Shown: piece after piece, positions 1 through 7,031 of the stretch
How positions within the stretch are numbered: the first letter of the stretch is position 1
Layout: each line of letters starts with the position of its first letter
Assembly: GCA_013359125.1 (NCBI GenBank)
Contig: JABWCR010000003.1
Location: 1-64,000 of the forward strand
Direction: 5' to 3'
DNA length: 64,000 nucleotides
DNA from: Armatimonadota bacterium
GTDB taxonomy: Bacteria; Armatimonadota; Fimbriimonadia; Fimbriimonadales; GBS-DC
Notes under the pieces: model-generated
Seen by the model: the letters and a program-made list of their open reading frames with translations, nothing else
Told to the model about the DNA's origin: nothing
The model's database searches: none
Program-made: the position numbers and the translations under genes

Positions 1-2
1 TT

Positions 3-1034
3 GTGCTGGAGCTTTCGCCGAACGGGACGCCGTTGGTTCAGTACGTGCAGGGCTTGCTGGGGCCGATCGCGCGGGTCGATTTGCAGAACGGCGCGAACGC
101 GAGGTATTATGTTTTGGACGCTCGCGGCCATGCGCGGGCGATGGTTGACAGCACGGGTTCGGTTACCGATTACTACGAGCACGACGCCTGGGGCAACTTG
201 TTGCCGGGGTCTTACGGCTCGACGCCCAACCTGTTCAAATGGAACGCGGCGGCGGGCTACCAGCACGTTCCTTTCACCGGGCTGTACCACGTGGGCGCTC
301 GCGAGTACGACCCTCGGACCGCGAGATGGCTGCAAAGAGACCCGATAGGCCAATCCTCCGGCGACCCCAACCTCTATCGGTATTGCGGAAACGATGCGGT
401 CAATGCGAGCGACCCGAGCGGGTTTGAAGGCATAGTCATCTTTGTCCACGGATCAAAGAGTGGATCGGGCCGGTTCTCCGCGGAATTCTTGCGTGCGGTT
501 AAAGAGACCTTCAGGGCGGATGGCCATGTCTCTTATCACTGGGATGGGAACACGAGTTACTCGGACATTGCAAAAGATGCTGAAGTGTTTGCAAAGTTTA
601 TGAAGTATGTACAGAGCAGGCATCCTAGCAAGCCGGTGTTCATTGTAGCTCACTCAAATGGAGGCAACGTTGCGAGCGCCGCATGCGCGATAGTGCCTCC
701 TGTAGCGGGATTAGTTCGCCTGGGGTCTCCGGTGCCAGATCCTTTCAACTATCCGGAGTTTACCAATCACTCAGTGATGACTCCGATTTTGAACCTGTAT
801 GATGTAGATGACGCAGTTGCTGAGTTCTATGCGTCCGTCACGGACGGTGGCAGGCCAATTAGCGCAACTTCCATGACTCACAGGAACTGGACTACGTTGG
901 AGGTCGACGTTGGGAATCCAGGCAAGGTCTCCGGTATCGGAGTTCACGCTCAATTCTTAAATGCGGGAGTATGGCGGCGTGCTCTAGGTCCAGTAGTGAC
1001 TGAGTGGCTGAAGCGCGTTAAAGGTAATCGCTAG
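3..1034 (+). CDS. RHS-repeat core protein with C-terminal alpha/beta-hydrolase (lipase-like) domain, 5' end outside window
   Basis: The visible 343 residues are the end of an RHS/YD-repeat polymorphic toxin; the frame is open through the left edge, so the N-terminus lies outside. Residues 1-140 carry the RHS core: YD-type motifs (YYEHDAWGN), then GAREYDPRTARWLQRDPIG and NLYRYCGNDAVNASDPSG, the usual boundary before a variable toxin tip. Residues 141-343 form an alpha/beta-hydrolase: FVHG oxyanion region, nucleophile Ser218 in AHSNGG, candidate acid among Asp267/269/270 in LYDVDDAV, candidate His315 in GVHAQF. The DNA becomes visibly more AT-rich near base 430, right after the core motif, as expected for an exchanged tip. 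RHS tips are typically delivered or cell-surface toxins; lipase or esterase activity is inferred from the fold and not from known relatives. Confidence 0.85.
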   Translation: MLELSPNGTPLVQYVQGLLGPIARVDLQNGANARYYVLDARGHARAMVDSTGSVTDYYEHDAWGNLLPGSYGSTPNLFKWNAAAGYQHVPFTGLYHVGAREYDPRTARWLQRDPIGQSSGDPNLYRYCGNDAVNASDPSGFEGIVIFVHGSKSGSGRFSAEFLRAVKETFRADGHVSYHWDGNTSYSDIAKDAEVFAKFMKYVQSRHPSKPVFIVAHSNGGNVASAACAIVPPVAGLVRLGSPVPDPFNYPEFTNHSVMTPILNLYDVDDAVAEFYASVTDGGRPISATSMTHRNWTTLEVDVGNPGKVSGIGVHAQFLNAGVWRRALGPVVTEWLKRVKGNR

Positions 1035-1047
1035 AGTGGGAGCCACC

Positions 1048-1812
1048 ATGACCAACAAGACCCCGGTAACCAAATGCCTTCTGGCCTGTTGCGGAATCCT
1101 CTTCTCTTGGTTTATTGGTCCGGTCGTTGCATACGCCCTTAGCCAGAACGTGCCACCCTTCTCTGAGTTCATGACAATCAACTTTCATCTGTATGGTTCA
1201 AGCCGCATCATATTCTCGCTGGCTTTTGTACTGTGCTTAATGTCTAACTGGGGGCCCACGATTGCTCTAAAATCTGTGGCCATCTTCCGTGGTTTGTTAG
1301 TTGCGAGCACAGCCGTGATCCTTGGATTCTTGCTGGATGGACAAATCTATGGAGATTTTTCGATCGCAACAACTCTTCCTTTGAAAGAGGCTTTGTGGAG
1401 CTACGAAGGCGCCGTGTTGGCTCCGCTAACGGTTATCTTGCCAGCGTTCCCCGCACCGTATGGTGTCGATATGTTGAACTATAGAGGCATCGATTGGGGG
1501 CTGGCGCTTGCATTTCCGACGGCATATGTTTTGATCTGTGCTGGGTTGTTATCGTTGTCAGTGTCAATCCGATGGCTCGCGCTGGTCATCTCGGCGCGTA
1601 GAATGGCGATAGAACATCCAAAGTGGCGCACTGCTATGTCAACGAAGTCAATGGTCTTAGTTGGAGCTATCCTGCTAATGAATTGGCCGATGATCATTCC
1701 GTTTCCATATGAAGGGGCAGATCTTGTAACATTCTTTGTTATTGGGTTTGCGCCAATGGTACTTGCGTTAGCACTGTGGACTGGGCTGGTTGACAGATAC
1801 TTGGGATGCTAA
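1048..1812 (+). CDS. Polytopic membrane protein, candidate immunity protein for the RHS toxin
   Basis: A 254-residue protein with about six hydrophobic segments and no family I recognise. The ATG at 1048 is preferred over a GTG at 1036 because GGGAG (1038-1042) lies 5 nt before it. The gene begins 13 nt after the toxin stop, on the same strand. Its base composition is AT-richer than the surrounding genes, like the toxin tip. In polymorphic toxin loci the gene directly after the toxin normally encodes its immunity protein, and membrane-bound immunity proteins are known for membrane-acting toxins. Immunity function is therefore inferred from position, composition and membrane topology only. It could instead be an unrelated small membrane protein. 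Confidence 0.6.
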   Translation: MTNKTPVTKCLLACCGILFSWFIGPVVAYALSQNVPPFSEFMTINFHLYGSSRIIFSLAFVLCLMSNWGPTIALKSVAIFRGLLVASTAVILGFLLDGQIYGDFSIATTLPLKEALWSYEGAVLAPLTVILPAFPAPYGVDMLNYRGIDWGLALAFPTAYVLICAGLLSLSVSIRWLALVISARRMAIEHPKWRTAMSTKSMVLVGAILLMNWPMIIPFPYEGADLVTFFVIGFAPMVLALALWTGLVDRYLGC

Positions 1813-2000
1813 CTTGAAGGCCGCTCTGGTTGAAAACCACACCGATCTGGCCTGGGGCAGCGAGGATTACGGCAATCTGGTCTATGCGGGCTCGCCGTGC
1901 GTGGGCGAATACGAGGCCGCTTACGACGCCTTTGGGCGAAGGGTTTGGGAGCGGGGCAAGACCTATGCGCGAGCGGAAACCGGGGTGGGGGTAGACTGGT
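1813..2000 (+). pseudogene. Displaced RHS-like fragment
   Basis: After the membrane-protein stop codon the GC-rich style returns, and one frame reads NLVYAGSPCVGEYEAA followed by YDAFGRRVWERG, which looks like an RHS/YD repeat strand. The frame has no convincing start codon or ribosome-binding site, and it runs into sequence belonging to the aspS 3' region. A likely reading is a remnant of an older RHS segment pushed downstream when the present toxin and immunity genes were inserted, a common arrangement in RHS loci. The similarity is short, so the call is tentative. Confidence 0.4.
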
Positions 2001-2027
2001 CTTTGCATGCGTGCTCAGGGTCGTGCA

Positions 2028-2057
2028 CCCTCCACACCAAACGGCGGGCGTGGAGGG
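2028..2057 (-). terminator. Inverted repeat downstream of aspS
   Basis: CCCTCCAC (2028-2035) and GTGGAGGG (2050-2057) form an 8-bp perfect stem with a 14-nt loop, 29 nt beyond the aspS stop. There is no T-tract on either strand, so if it terminates it does so weakly or with Rho. It also marks the right border of the RHS-derived segment. Confidence 0.4.
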
Positions 2058-2086
2058 CGAATCATGGCCTCGCGCAACGCGAAGCC

Positions 2087-3871
2087 CTACTCGCGGACCG
2101 TCAGCCTCAGTTCGTTCAGTTGCTCCTCGGTTACCGCGTCGGGCGCGCCGAACATCACGTCGGCCATGGCCGCATTCTTGGGAAAGGCGATGACGTTCCG
2201 TATGCTATCGTCGTTGGCCAACAGCATGATCAGGCGGTCGATGCCGGGGGCAATCCCGCCGTGAGGCGGCGCGCCAAACTCAAACGCCTCTAACAGATGC
2301 CCGAAACGCTCTTTAATCTCCGACTGCGCATAGCCCAGGATCTTGAAGACCTTGTTCTGCACGTCCGGGCGGTGAATACGGATGCTGCCGCTCGCCAACT
2401 CGTTGCCGTTGCCCACCATGTCGTAGCATTGACCCCGGACATTAGCCGGATCGGACTCCAGCAGAGGCGCGTCTTCGTCGTTCGGCGCGGTAAAAGGATG
2501 GTGCTCCGACTGCCAGCGCTGCGCTTCTTCATCCCAATGAAACAGTGGAAAGTCGACGATCCAAGCGAACGCCATGACGTTGGGGTCGGCCAGATTCAGG
2601 CGCCGTCCCATCTCCAATCGCAGTCGGCCCATGCACTCCAGGGCGACTCGCGGCTGGTCGACGACCATGGCGACCAGGTCGCCGTCGTTTGCCGCGCATC
2701 GTTCGCGGATTCCGGCAATCTCCTCTGGCGTCAAGAATTTTGCGACAGGGGAGCGAACCTCCTCGCCTGCAAATCCGAATGTGGCCAGCCCTTTTGCGCC
2801 AAACCGCTTGACCAACTCGGTCAGTTCGTCAATCTCCTTGCGAGAGAGGCCCGCGCAGTCTGGCAGGCAGACAGCTTGGGCCGTCGCCCCCGCCTCGATC
2901 GCCTGTCTAAAGGCGTTGAAGCCGGTGTTTCGAAAGAGTTCGGTCAGGTCGGTCAGCTCCAAGCCAAAGCGCATGTCGGGCTTGTCCGTGCCAAATCGTC
3001 TCATCGCCTCTTGATAGGTCAGCCGCGGCCAGGGCTTGGTCGTCACGCGCATGGGCGACAGCGTCTCGACGATCTCCGTCCAGAGCGGCTCGATCAAGCT
3101 TAAGACGTCGTCCTGTTCGACAAACGACATCTCTAAATCGAGCTGGGTGAACTCTGGTTGGCGGTCGGCTCGCGGGTCCTCATCGCGAAAGCACTTGGCG
3201 ATCTGAAAATAGCGCTCGATGCCCGCCACCATCAGCAGTTGCTTCATCTGCTGCGGCGATTGGGGCAAAGCGTAGAAGCGGCCAGGGAACAGGCGGCTGG
3301 GCACTAAGAAGTCTCGGGCGCCTTCCGGCGTGCTCTTGATCAGGATCGGCGTCTCTATTTCCAAGAATCCGCGCTCGCTGAGGTAGTCGCGGATCATCTT
3401 GATCGCCCGATGGCGAAGTTCCATGCGCCGATACATTGTCGGGCGGCGCAGGTCAAGGTATCGGTATTTCAAGCGGAGCTGTTCGTCAACCTCTGTGTCT
3501 TCTTCGTTGATGGGAAAAGGCGGCGTGCGCGAGGCGTTCAACAATTGAACCGATCGAGCGATGATCTCGATCTCGCCGGTCGCCAGCTTCGGGTTTTCCG
3601 CGCCGGGCTGGCGTCTTTGCACCGTGCCTTCGATGGCCGCGCAATATTCGGGCCGAAGCGACGCGGCGGTCTCCATCGTTTGGGCATCTGTATCCGGGCC
3701 GAAGAAAACCTGCACCAATCCGGTTCGATCGCGAACGTCCATAAAGATCAGGCCGCCCATATCGCGATTGCGATGAACCCAACCGTTAATCCGTACGTTT
3801 TGCCCTATATGATCGGTGCGAAGCTCGCCGCACCAGTGATCGCGCTTCCATGCTTTCATATTCGTTTTCAT
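2087..3871 (-). CDS. aspS: Aspartate--tRNA ligase (bacterial type)
   Basis: A cytoplasmic class II aminoacyl-tRNA synthetase that charges tRNA-Asp. The 594-residue length is typical of the bacterial form with the GAD insertion. The OB-fold anticodon domain is at about 1-110 (VRINGWVHRNRDMGGL), class II motif 2 is FRDEDPRADRQPEFTQLD near 220, the GAD insertion falls at about 290-420, and motif 3 is GIAPGIDRLIML near 545. Two Met codons open the frame (3871 and four codons later); the first is used here, but MKAWKRDHW is an equally plausible start. No archaeal-type short form or second copy is visible. It is transcribed alone, divergently from rpoZ. Whether it also charges tRNA-Asn (non-discriminating form) cannot be told by eye. 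Confidence 0.97.
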   Translation of the reverse strand: MKTNMKAWKRDHWCGELRTDHIGQNVRINGWVHRNRDMGGLIFMDVRDRTGLVQVFFGPDTDAQTMETAASLRPEYCAAIEGTVQRRQPGAENPKLATGEIEIIARSVQLLNASRTPPFPINEEDTEVDEQLRLKYRYLDLRRPTMYRRMELRHRAIKMIRDYLSERGFLEIETPILIKSTPEGARDFLVPSRLFPGRFYALPQSPQQMKQLLMVAGIERYFQIAKCFRDEDPRADRQPEFTQLDLEMSFVEQDDVLSLIEPLWTEIVETLSPMRVTTKPWPRLTYQEAMRRFGTDKPDMRFGLELTDLTELFRNTGFNAFRQAIEAGATAQAVCLPDCAGLSRKEIDELTELVKRFGAKGLATFGFAGEEVRSPVAKFLTPEEIAGIRERCAANDGDLVAMVVDQPRVALECMGRLRLEMGRRLNLADPNVMAFAWIVDFPLFHWDEEAQRWQSEHHPFTAPNDEDAPLLESDPANVRGQCYDMVGNGNELASGSIRIHRPDVQNKVFKILGYAQSEIKERFGHLLEAFEFGAPPHGGIAPGIDRLIMLLANDDSIRNVIAFPKNAAMADVMFGAPDAVTEEQLNELRLTVRE

Positions 3872-3903
3872 TATGGCACGGCGTCCCTGCGGCGCGGATC
3901 GGG

Positions 3904-3909
3904 TATAAT
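3904..3909 (+). promoter_or_regulatory. -10 box TATAAT of the rpoZ-dnaJ operon
   Basis: GGTATAAT ends at 3909, about 90 nt before the rpoZ start. No good TTGACA is found 16-18 nt upstream. It shares the GGTAnAAT form with other -10 candidates in this window. Confidence 0.5.
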
Positions 3910-3999
3910 CGCCATTCGTGCGTTTCGCATGATCATAGGCAAACGTTGCAATGTTTGCCGTCTATGTAGCGTCCGAACGAGGGACAAGGGTGATAAGCG

Positions 4000-4488
4000 A
4001 TGATATTTCCTGAATCAGACAGTCTTCGCGAGTATCCGCGATACATTTTGGCGCTTCTGGCCGCAAAGCGGGCGCAGGAGCTGAAAGCAGAAGACAACAC
4101 GGCTAACATTGGCCTGACCACCCGCAACTATCTGACCGAAGCACTGGACGAGATCGCTGCGGGCAAAATCAAGCCTCGCATTCTCTCGCCCGACGAGGTA
4201 GAGGTCGAGTTCGCCGACCAGGTGAGCGATTCGACATTAGAGCAAGTGATGGGCAGCGAACCGAAGCCGCAGGAAGCAGAGGTTGTCGCTCCGCCCGTTC
4301 CGGGTATCGCCGCCGCAGAGGCCATTGTCGAGCCCTTTGCCATTGTCGATGAGCCGGCGGAACCAAGCGCGCCTCCCATGACGCTCGGCGACTTGGCAGG
4401 AGACGAAGCGCAAGAGCCGCTCAAAGAAGAGGAGTTTGGCGGCAATCTGGACGACCTATTGCCGTCCGAATCGGCTGACGCTTCATAA
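4000..4488 (+). CDS. rpoZ: RNA polymerase omega subunit with long acidic C-terminal extension
   Basis: The first ~65 residues match the omega (RpoZ) pattern: YPRYILALLAAKRAQEL, then LTEALDEIAAGKIKPR. Omega aids assembly of the beta' subunit of RNA polymerase. Residues 70-162 are an Ala/Pro/Glu-rich acidic tail (for example QEPLKEEEFGGNLDDLLP) with no recognisable fold, making the protein nearly twice the usual 60-90 residues. The start ATG 4000 has AAGGG at 3986-3990 upstream. It is the first gene of a run rpoZ-dnaJ-PfkB-deaminase with short gaps. The omega assignment is by pattern, not by search. Confidence 0.8.
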   Translation: MIFPESDSLREYPRYILALLAAKRAQELKAEDNTANIGLTTRNYLTEALDEIAAGKIKPRILSPDEVEVEFADQVSDSTLEQVMGSEPKPQEAEVVAPPVPGIAAAEAIVEPFAIVDEPAEPSAPPMTLGDLAGDEAQEPLKEEEFGGNLDDLLPSESADAS

Positions 4489-4509
4489 CCGACGCTCAGA
4501 CTTTCAAGC

Positions 4510-5622
4510 ATGGCCGACTACTACGAGGTGTTGGGCGTTTCTCGCAACGCATCGCAGGACGAACTGAAGGCGGCCTACCGCAAGTTGGCGAGGGATAACC
4601 ACCCTGACGTCAATCCAGACGATCCGGAAGCCGAAGAGCGATTCAAGGCCATCAACCAAGCTTATGAAGTGTTGGGGAACCCGGACAAACGGGCGCATTA
4701 CGATCGCTATGGGCCCGATGGTCCGGCCTTTGCAGGCGAGACCAACTTCGATCCCTTTGCCGACATGCAGGACCTGTTCAGCATGTTTTTTGGCGGCATG
4801 GCGCAAGGCCGCACCTATGTTCCAGGCGACGACCGCCGAGCCGATGTCGAAATCGAGCTGGTCGACGTCCTGACGGGCAAGCGACTAACTTTGCCTATTC
4901 AAAGGTTAGAGACGTGCGACGTTTGCGACGGTACGGGCGCTGAAAAGGGCTCGCCGCCGATTACTTGCCCCGATTGTCGAGGAACCGGTCGTGTGCGGCA
5001 TACGCGCTCGACTCTGCTCGGCTCAATCACTCAGGTCGGGACCTGTCCCAAGTGCGGAGGCGAGGGGACCATCGTCGAGAAGAAGTGCAAGACATGCCAT
5101 GGACAGAAGCGTCGCTCGGTAGAGCGGAAAATCGAGGTCAACATTCCTCCCGGCATCGAGCATAACTCCGTCATGACCTTTCAAGCTCAGGGGGACCATG
5201 GCCTTCGCGGCGGGCCGGCGGGCGATCTTCATGTAGTCATCGGCGTCAAGCCGCATAACCGGTTTTTGAGGCGCGGCGCCGATCTGGTAACCCTTCTCAA
5301 CGCGACTTTTCCTCAACTGGCGTTAGGAGACGAGATCGAAATCGAAACGCTGGTAGACAAGCAGAAGATAACGATCGAGCCAGGCACCCAGGTAGGCGAC
5401 GAGGTCGTAATAAAGGGCCAAGGCATGCCCAGGCTCAATGGCGGGGCGAGAGGCGACCTCCGGATTCAGATCGGTATGAAAGTGCCCAAGAAGCTCAACG
5501 CCGCTCAGAAGCAGTTCTTGGAGCGATATGCGGAGGCCAGCGGCCACAAAGTCAAGAACGAACCGGACGCCGACAAGTCGTTCTATTCCAAATTGAAGAG
5601 CGGCCTAAAGAGCGAGGAGTAA
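4510..5622 (+). CDS. dnaJ: Chaperone protein DnaJ (Hsp40)
   Basis: A full-length 370-residue type I DnaJ, the co-chaperone that delivers clients to DnaK and stimulates its ATPase. The J domain is at 1-70 with the HPD tripeptide (DNHPDVNP). The following linker is short and not strongly Gly/Phe-rich. The zinc-finger region holds four CxxC motifs: [24 protein letters not shown] and CKTCHGQK; the last lacks the final Gly of CxxCxGxG. C-terminal beta-sandwich domains follow ([19 protein letters not shown]). It starts 21 nt after rpoZ, and no dnaK or grpE is in the window, so it is an orphan or second dnaJ copy away from the usual heat-shock operon. Confidence 0.96.
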   Translation: MADYYEVLGVSRNASQDELKAAYRKLARDNHPDVNPDDPEAEERFKAINQAYEVLGNPDKRAHYDRYGPDGPAFAGETNFDPFADMQDLFSMFFGGMAQGRTYVPGDDRRADVEIELVDVLTGKRLTLPIQRLETCDVCDGTGAEKGSPPITCPDCRGTGRVRHTRSTLLGSITQVGTCPKCGGEGTIVEKKCKTCHGQKRRSVERKIEVNIPPGIEHNSVMTFQAQGDHGLRGGPAGDLHVVIGVKPHNRFLRRGADLVTLLNATFPQLALGDEIEIETLVDKQKITIEPGTQVGDEVVIKGQGMPRLNGGARGDLRIQIGMKVPKKLNAAQKQFLERYAEASGHKVKNEPDADKSFYSKLKSGLKSEE

Positions 5623-5625
5623 CTT

Positions 5626-6561
5626 TTGGCCGATATCGCCTGCGTTGGCGTCGTGGTGGCCGACGTCGTGGCCAAACCGGTCGACGACTTGCCTCAAAGA
5701 GGCTCTCTCCGACTGATCGACGCGATAGAACTTCACATAGGAGGATGCGCGGCTAACTCCGCTGTCGGTATCGCTCGCCTTGGTCTCGATGTATCGCTGT
5801 TCGGACATGTGGGAGCCGATGCCTTTGGGGATGCCGTTTCAAATAGGCTGAATCGAGAAGGCGTCGATACGGCGGGCCTGTCAAGAGACGCGAGCCTGCC
5901 AACATCCTGCACGGTCGTGCTGGGCCACTCGGACGGGGAGCGCACCTTTCTTCATGTCGTCGGCGCAAACGCTGGATTGACGCCGGAAACGCTCGATACC
6001 GATCGATTGGCGCAATCCCGAATCGTTCACTTAGCGGGCGTGTTTCTATTGCCCGGCATAGACCCCGGCGCATCGATAATGCGAACGCTGAAAACAAAAG
6101 GCGTTATAACCTGCGCCGATACGGCTTGGGACGCTCAAGGCCGTTGGCTCTCTCTCATTCGGCCGCTCTTGCCTCATCTGGACTACTTCTTGCCCAGTTG
6201 GGAAGAAGCCAAGATGATCTCGGGACGATCCAAGCCGGACGACGCGGCGCGCTTTCTATTAGATCAAGGTATCGGCACAGTCGCGATCAAACAGGCAGAA
6301 CAGGGCTGTTGGCTTGCCGACAATGAGAAGATAGAGCGGCTGCCCGCCTACAAAGTTGAATATAGGGATGCGCTGGGCGCCGGCGATGCGTTCTGCGCGG
6401 GCTTTCTGTCCGGCTTGGCCAAGGGTCTGTCGGCCAGAGAATCGACGCAGTTGGGTAATGCGGTCGGCGCTCTTTGCGTTACTCGGTTAGGCGCGACGGC
6501 CGGACTGATCGGATGGGACGAAACGATCGAATTTATGAAGCGGAGCGAAACGAACCCATGA
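5626..6561 (+). CDS. PfkB-family sugar or nucleoside kinase
   Basis: A 311-residue ribokinase-fold kinase. The N-terminal PfkB signature region GGCAANSAVGIARLGLDV is at about 40-58, and the C-terminal signature DALGAGDAFCAGFLSGL holds the catalytic Asp of the GAGD motif. The start is TTG at 5626, chosen because GAGGAG (5613-5618) precedes it by 7 nt and overlaps the end of dnaJ; no ATG lies nearby. Its last base pairs overlap the next gene as ATGA, so translation is coupled to the purine-deaminase-like gene. That makes a nucleoside (salvage) kinase plausible, but ribose, fructose or adenosine as substrate cannot be separated by eye. Confidence 0.9.
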   Translation: MADIACVGVVVADVVAKPVDDLPQRGSLRLIDAIELHIGGCAANSAVGIARLGLDVSLFGHVGADAFGDAVSNRLNREGVDTAGLSRDASLPTSCTVVLGHSDGERTFLHVVGANAGLTPETLDTDRLAQSRIVHLAGVFLLPGIDPGASIMRTLKTKGVITCADTAWDAQGRWLSLIRPLLPHLDYFLPSWEEAKMISGRSKPDDAARFLLDQGIGTVAIKQAEQGCWLADNEKIERLPAYKVEYRDALGAGDAFCAGFLSGLAKGLSARESTQLGNAVGALCVTRLGATAGLIGWDETIEFMKRSETNP

Positions 6562-7031
6562 TTCATGACGAACAGATGATGCGAGCGGCCATCGCAAAAG
6601 CCCAAGAGGGCATCGAGGCCGGTCAGACGCCGTTTGGCTGTGCGATCAGCAAGAACGGTCAACTAATCACCGTTGCACACAACACCGTTTGGCAGGACAC
6701 CAACCCCTGCGCCCATGCCGAAGTCAACGCTATTAAACAGGCTGCGATCGTCTTGGGCACGATCGACCTTTCAGAATGCGAACTCTACGCGACCTGCGAG
6801 CCGTGCCCCATGTGCACGGGCGCCATCCATTGGGCGAAGATTCGTCGCTGCGTCTATGGAGCGACCATCGCCGATGCCGACGCCGCGGGATTCAACGAAC
6901 TGCGGCTGCCGGCCGACGTGATGGCCAAGATGGGCGGCAGCCCGACCTCCTTTGAACCAGGGCCGCTCAGGGACGAATGCCGAGAACTTTTCGAACAATG
7001 GCACGAGGCCGGTCGGTCAAAGCCCTATTAG
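6558..7031 (+). CDS. Cytidine-deaminase-fold nucleobase deaminase, guanine deaminase-like
   Basis: A 157-residue zinc deaminase. The metal site is clear: CAHAEVNAIKQA (His and catalytic Glu) and CEPCPMCTGAIHWAK (two Cys ligands). Length, the GAIHWAK motif and a C-terminal Tyr (SKPY) resemble the small bacterial guanine deaminase (GuaD type), which converts guanine to xanthine, more than tRNA-adenosine deaminase TadA. ATG 6558 overlaps the kinase stop as ATGA, so the two proteins are probably made together in purine salvage. The gene ends at TTAG, shared with the convergent MFS gene. TadA cannot be fully excluded without a search. Confidence 0.85.
   Translation: MIHDEQMMRAAIAKAQEGIEAGQTPFGCAISKNGQLITVAHNTVWQDTNPCAHAEVNAIKQAAIVLGTIDLSECELYATCEPCPMCTGAIHWAKIRRCVYGATIADADAAGFNELRLPADVMAKMGGSPTSFEPGPLRDECRELFEQWHEAGRSKPY

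Noticed and set aside
1739-2008. A minus-strand gene across the RHS scrap.
   Set aside because: No ribosome-binding site and no motif; it overlaps the membrane-protein gene end.
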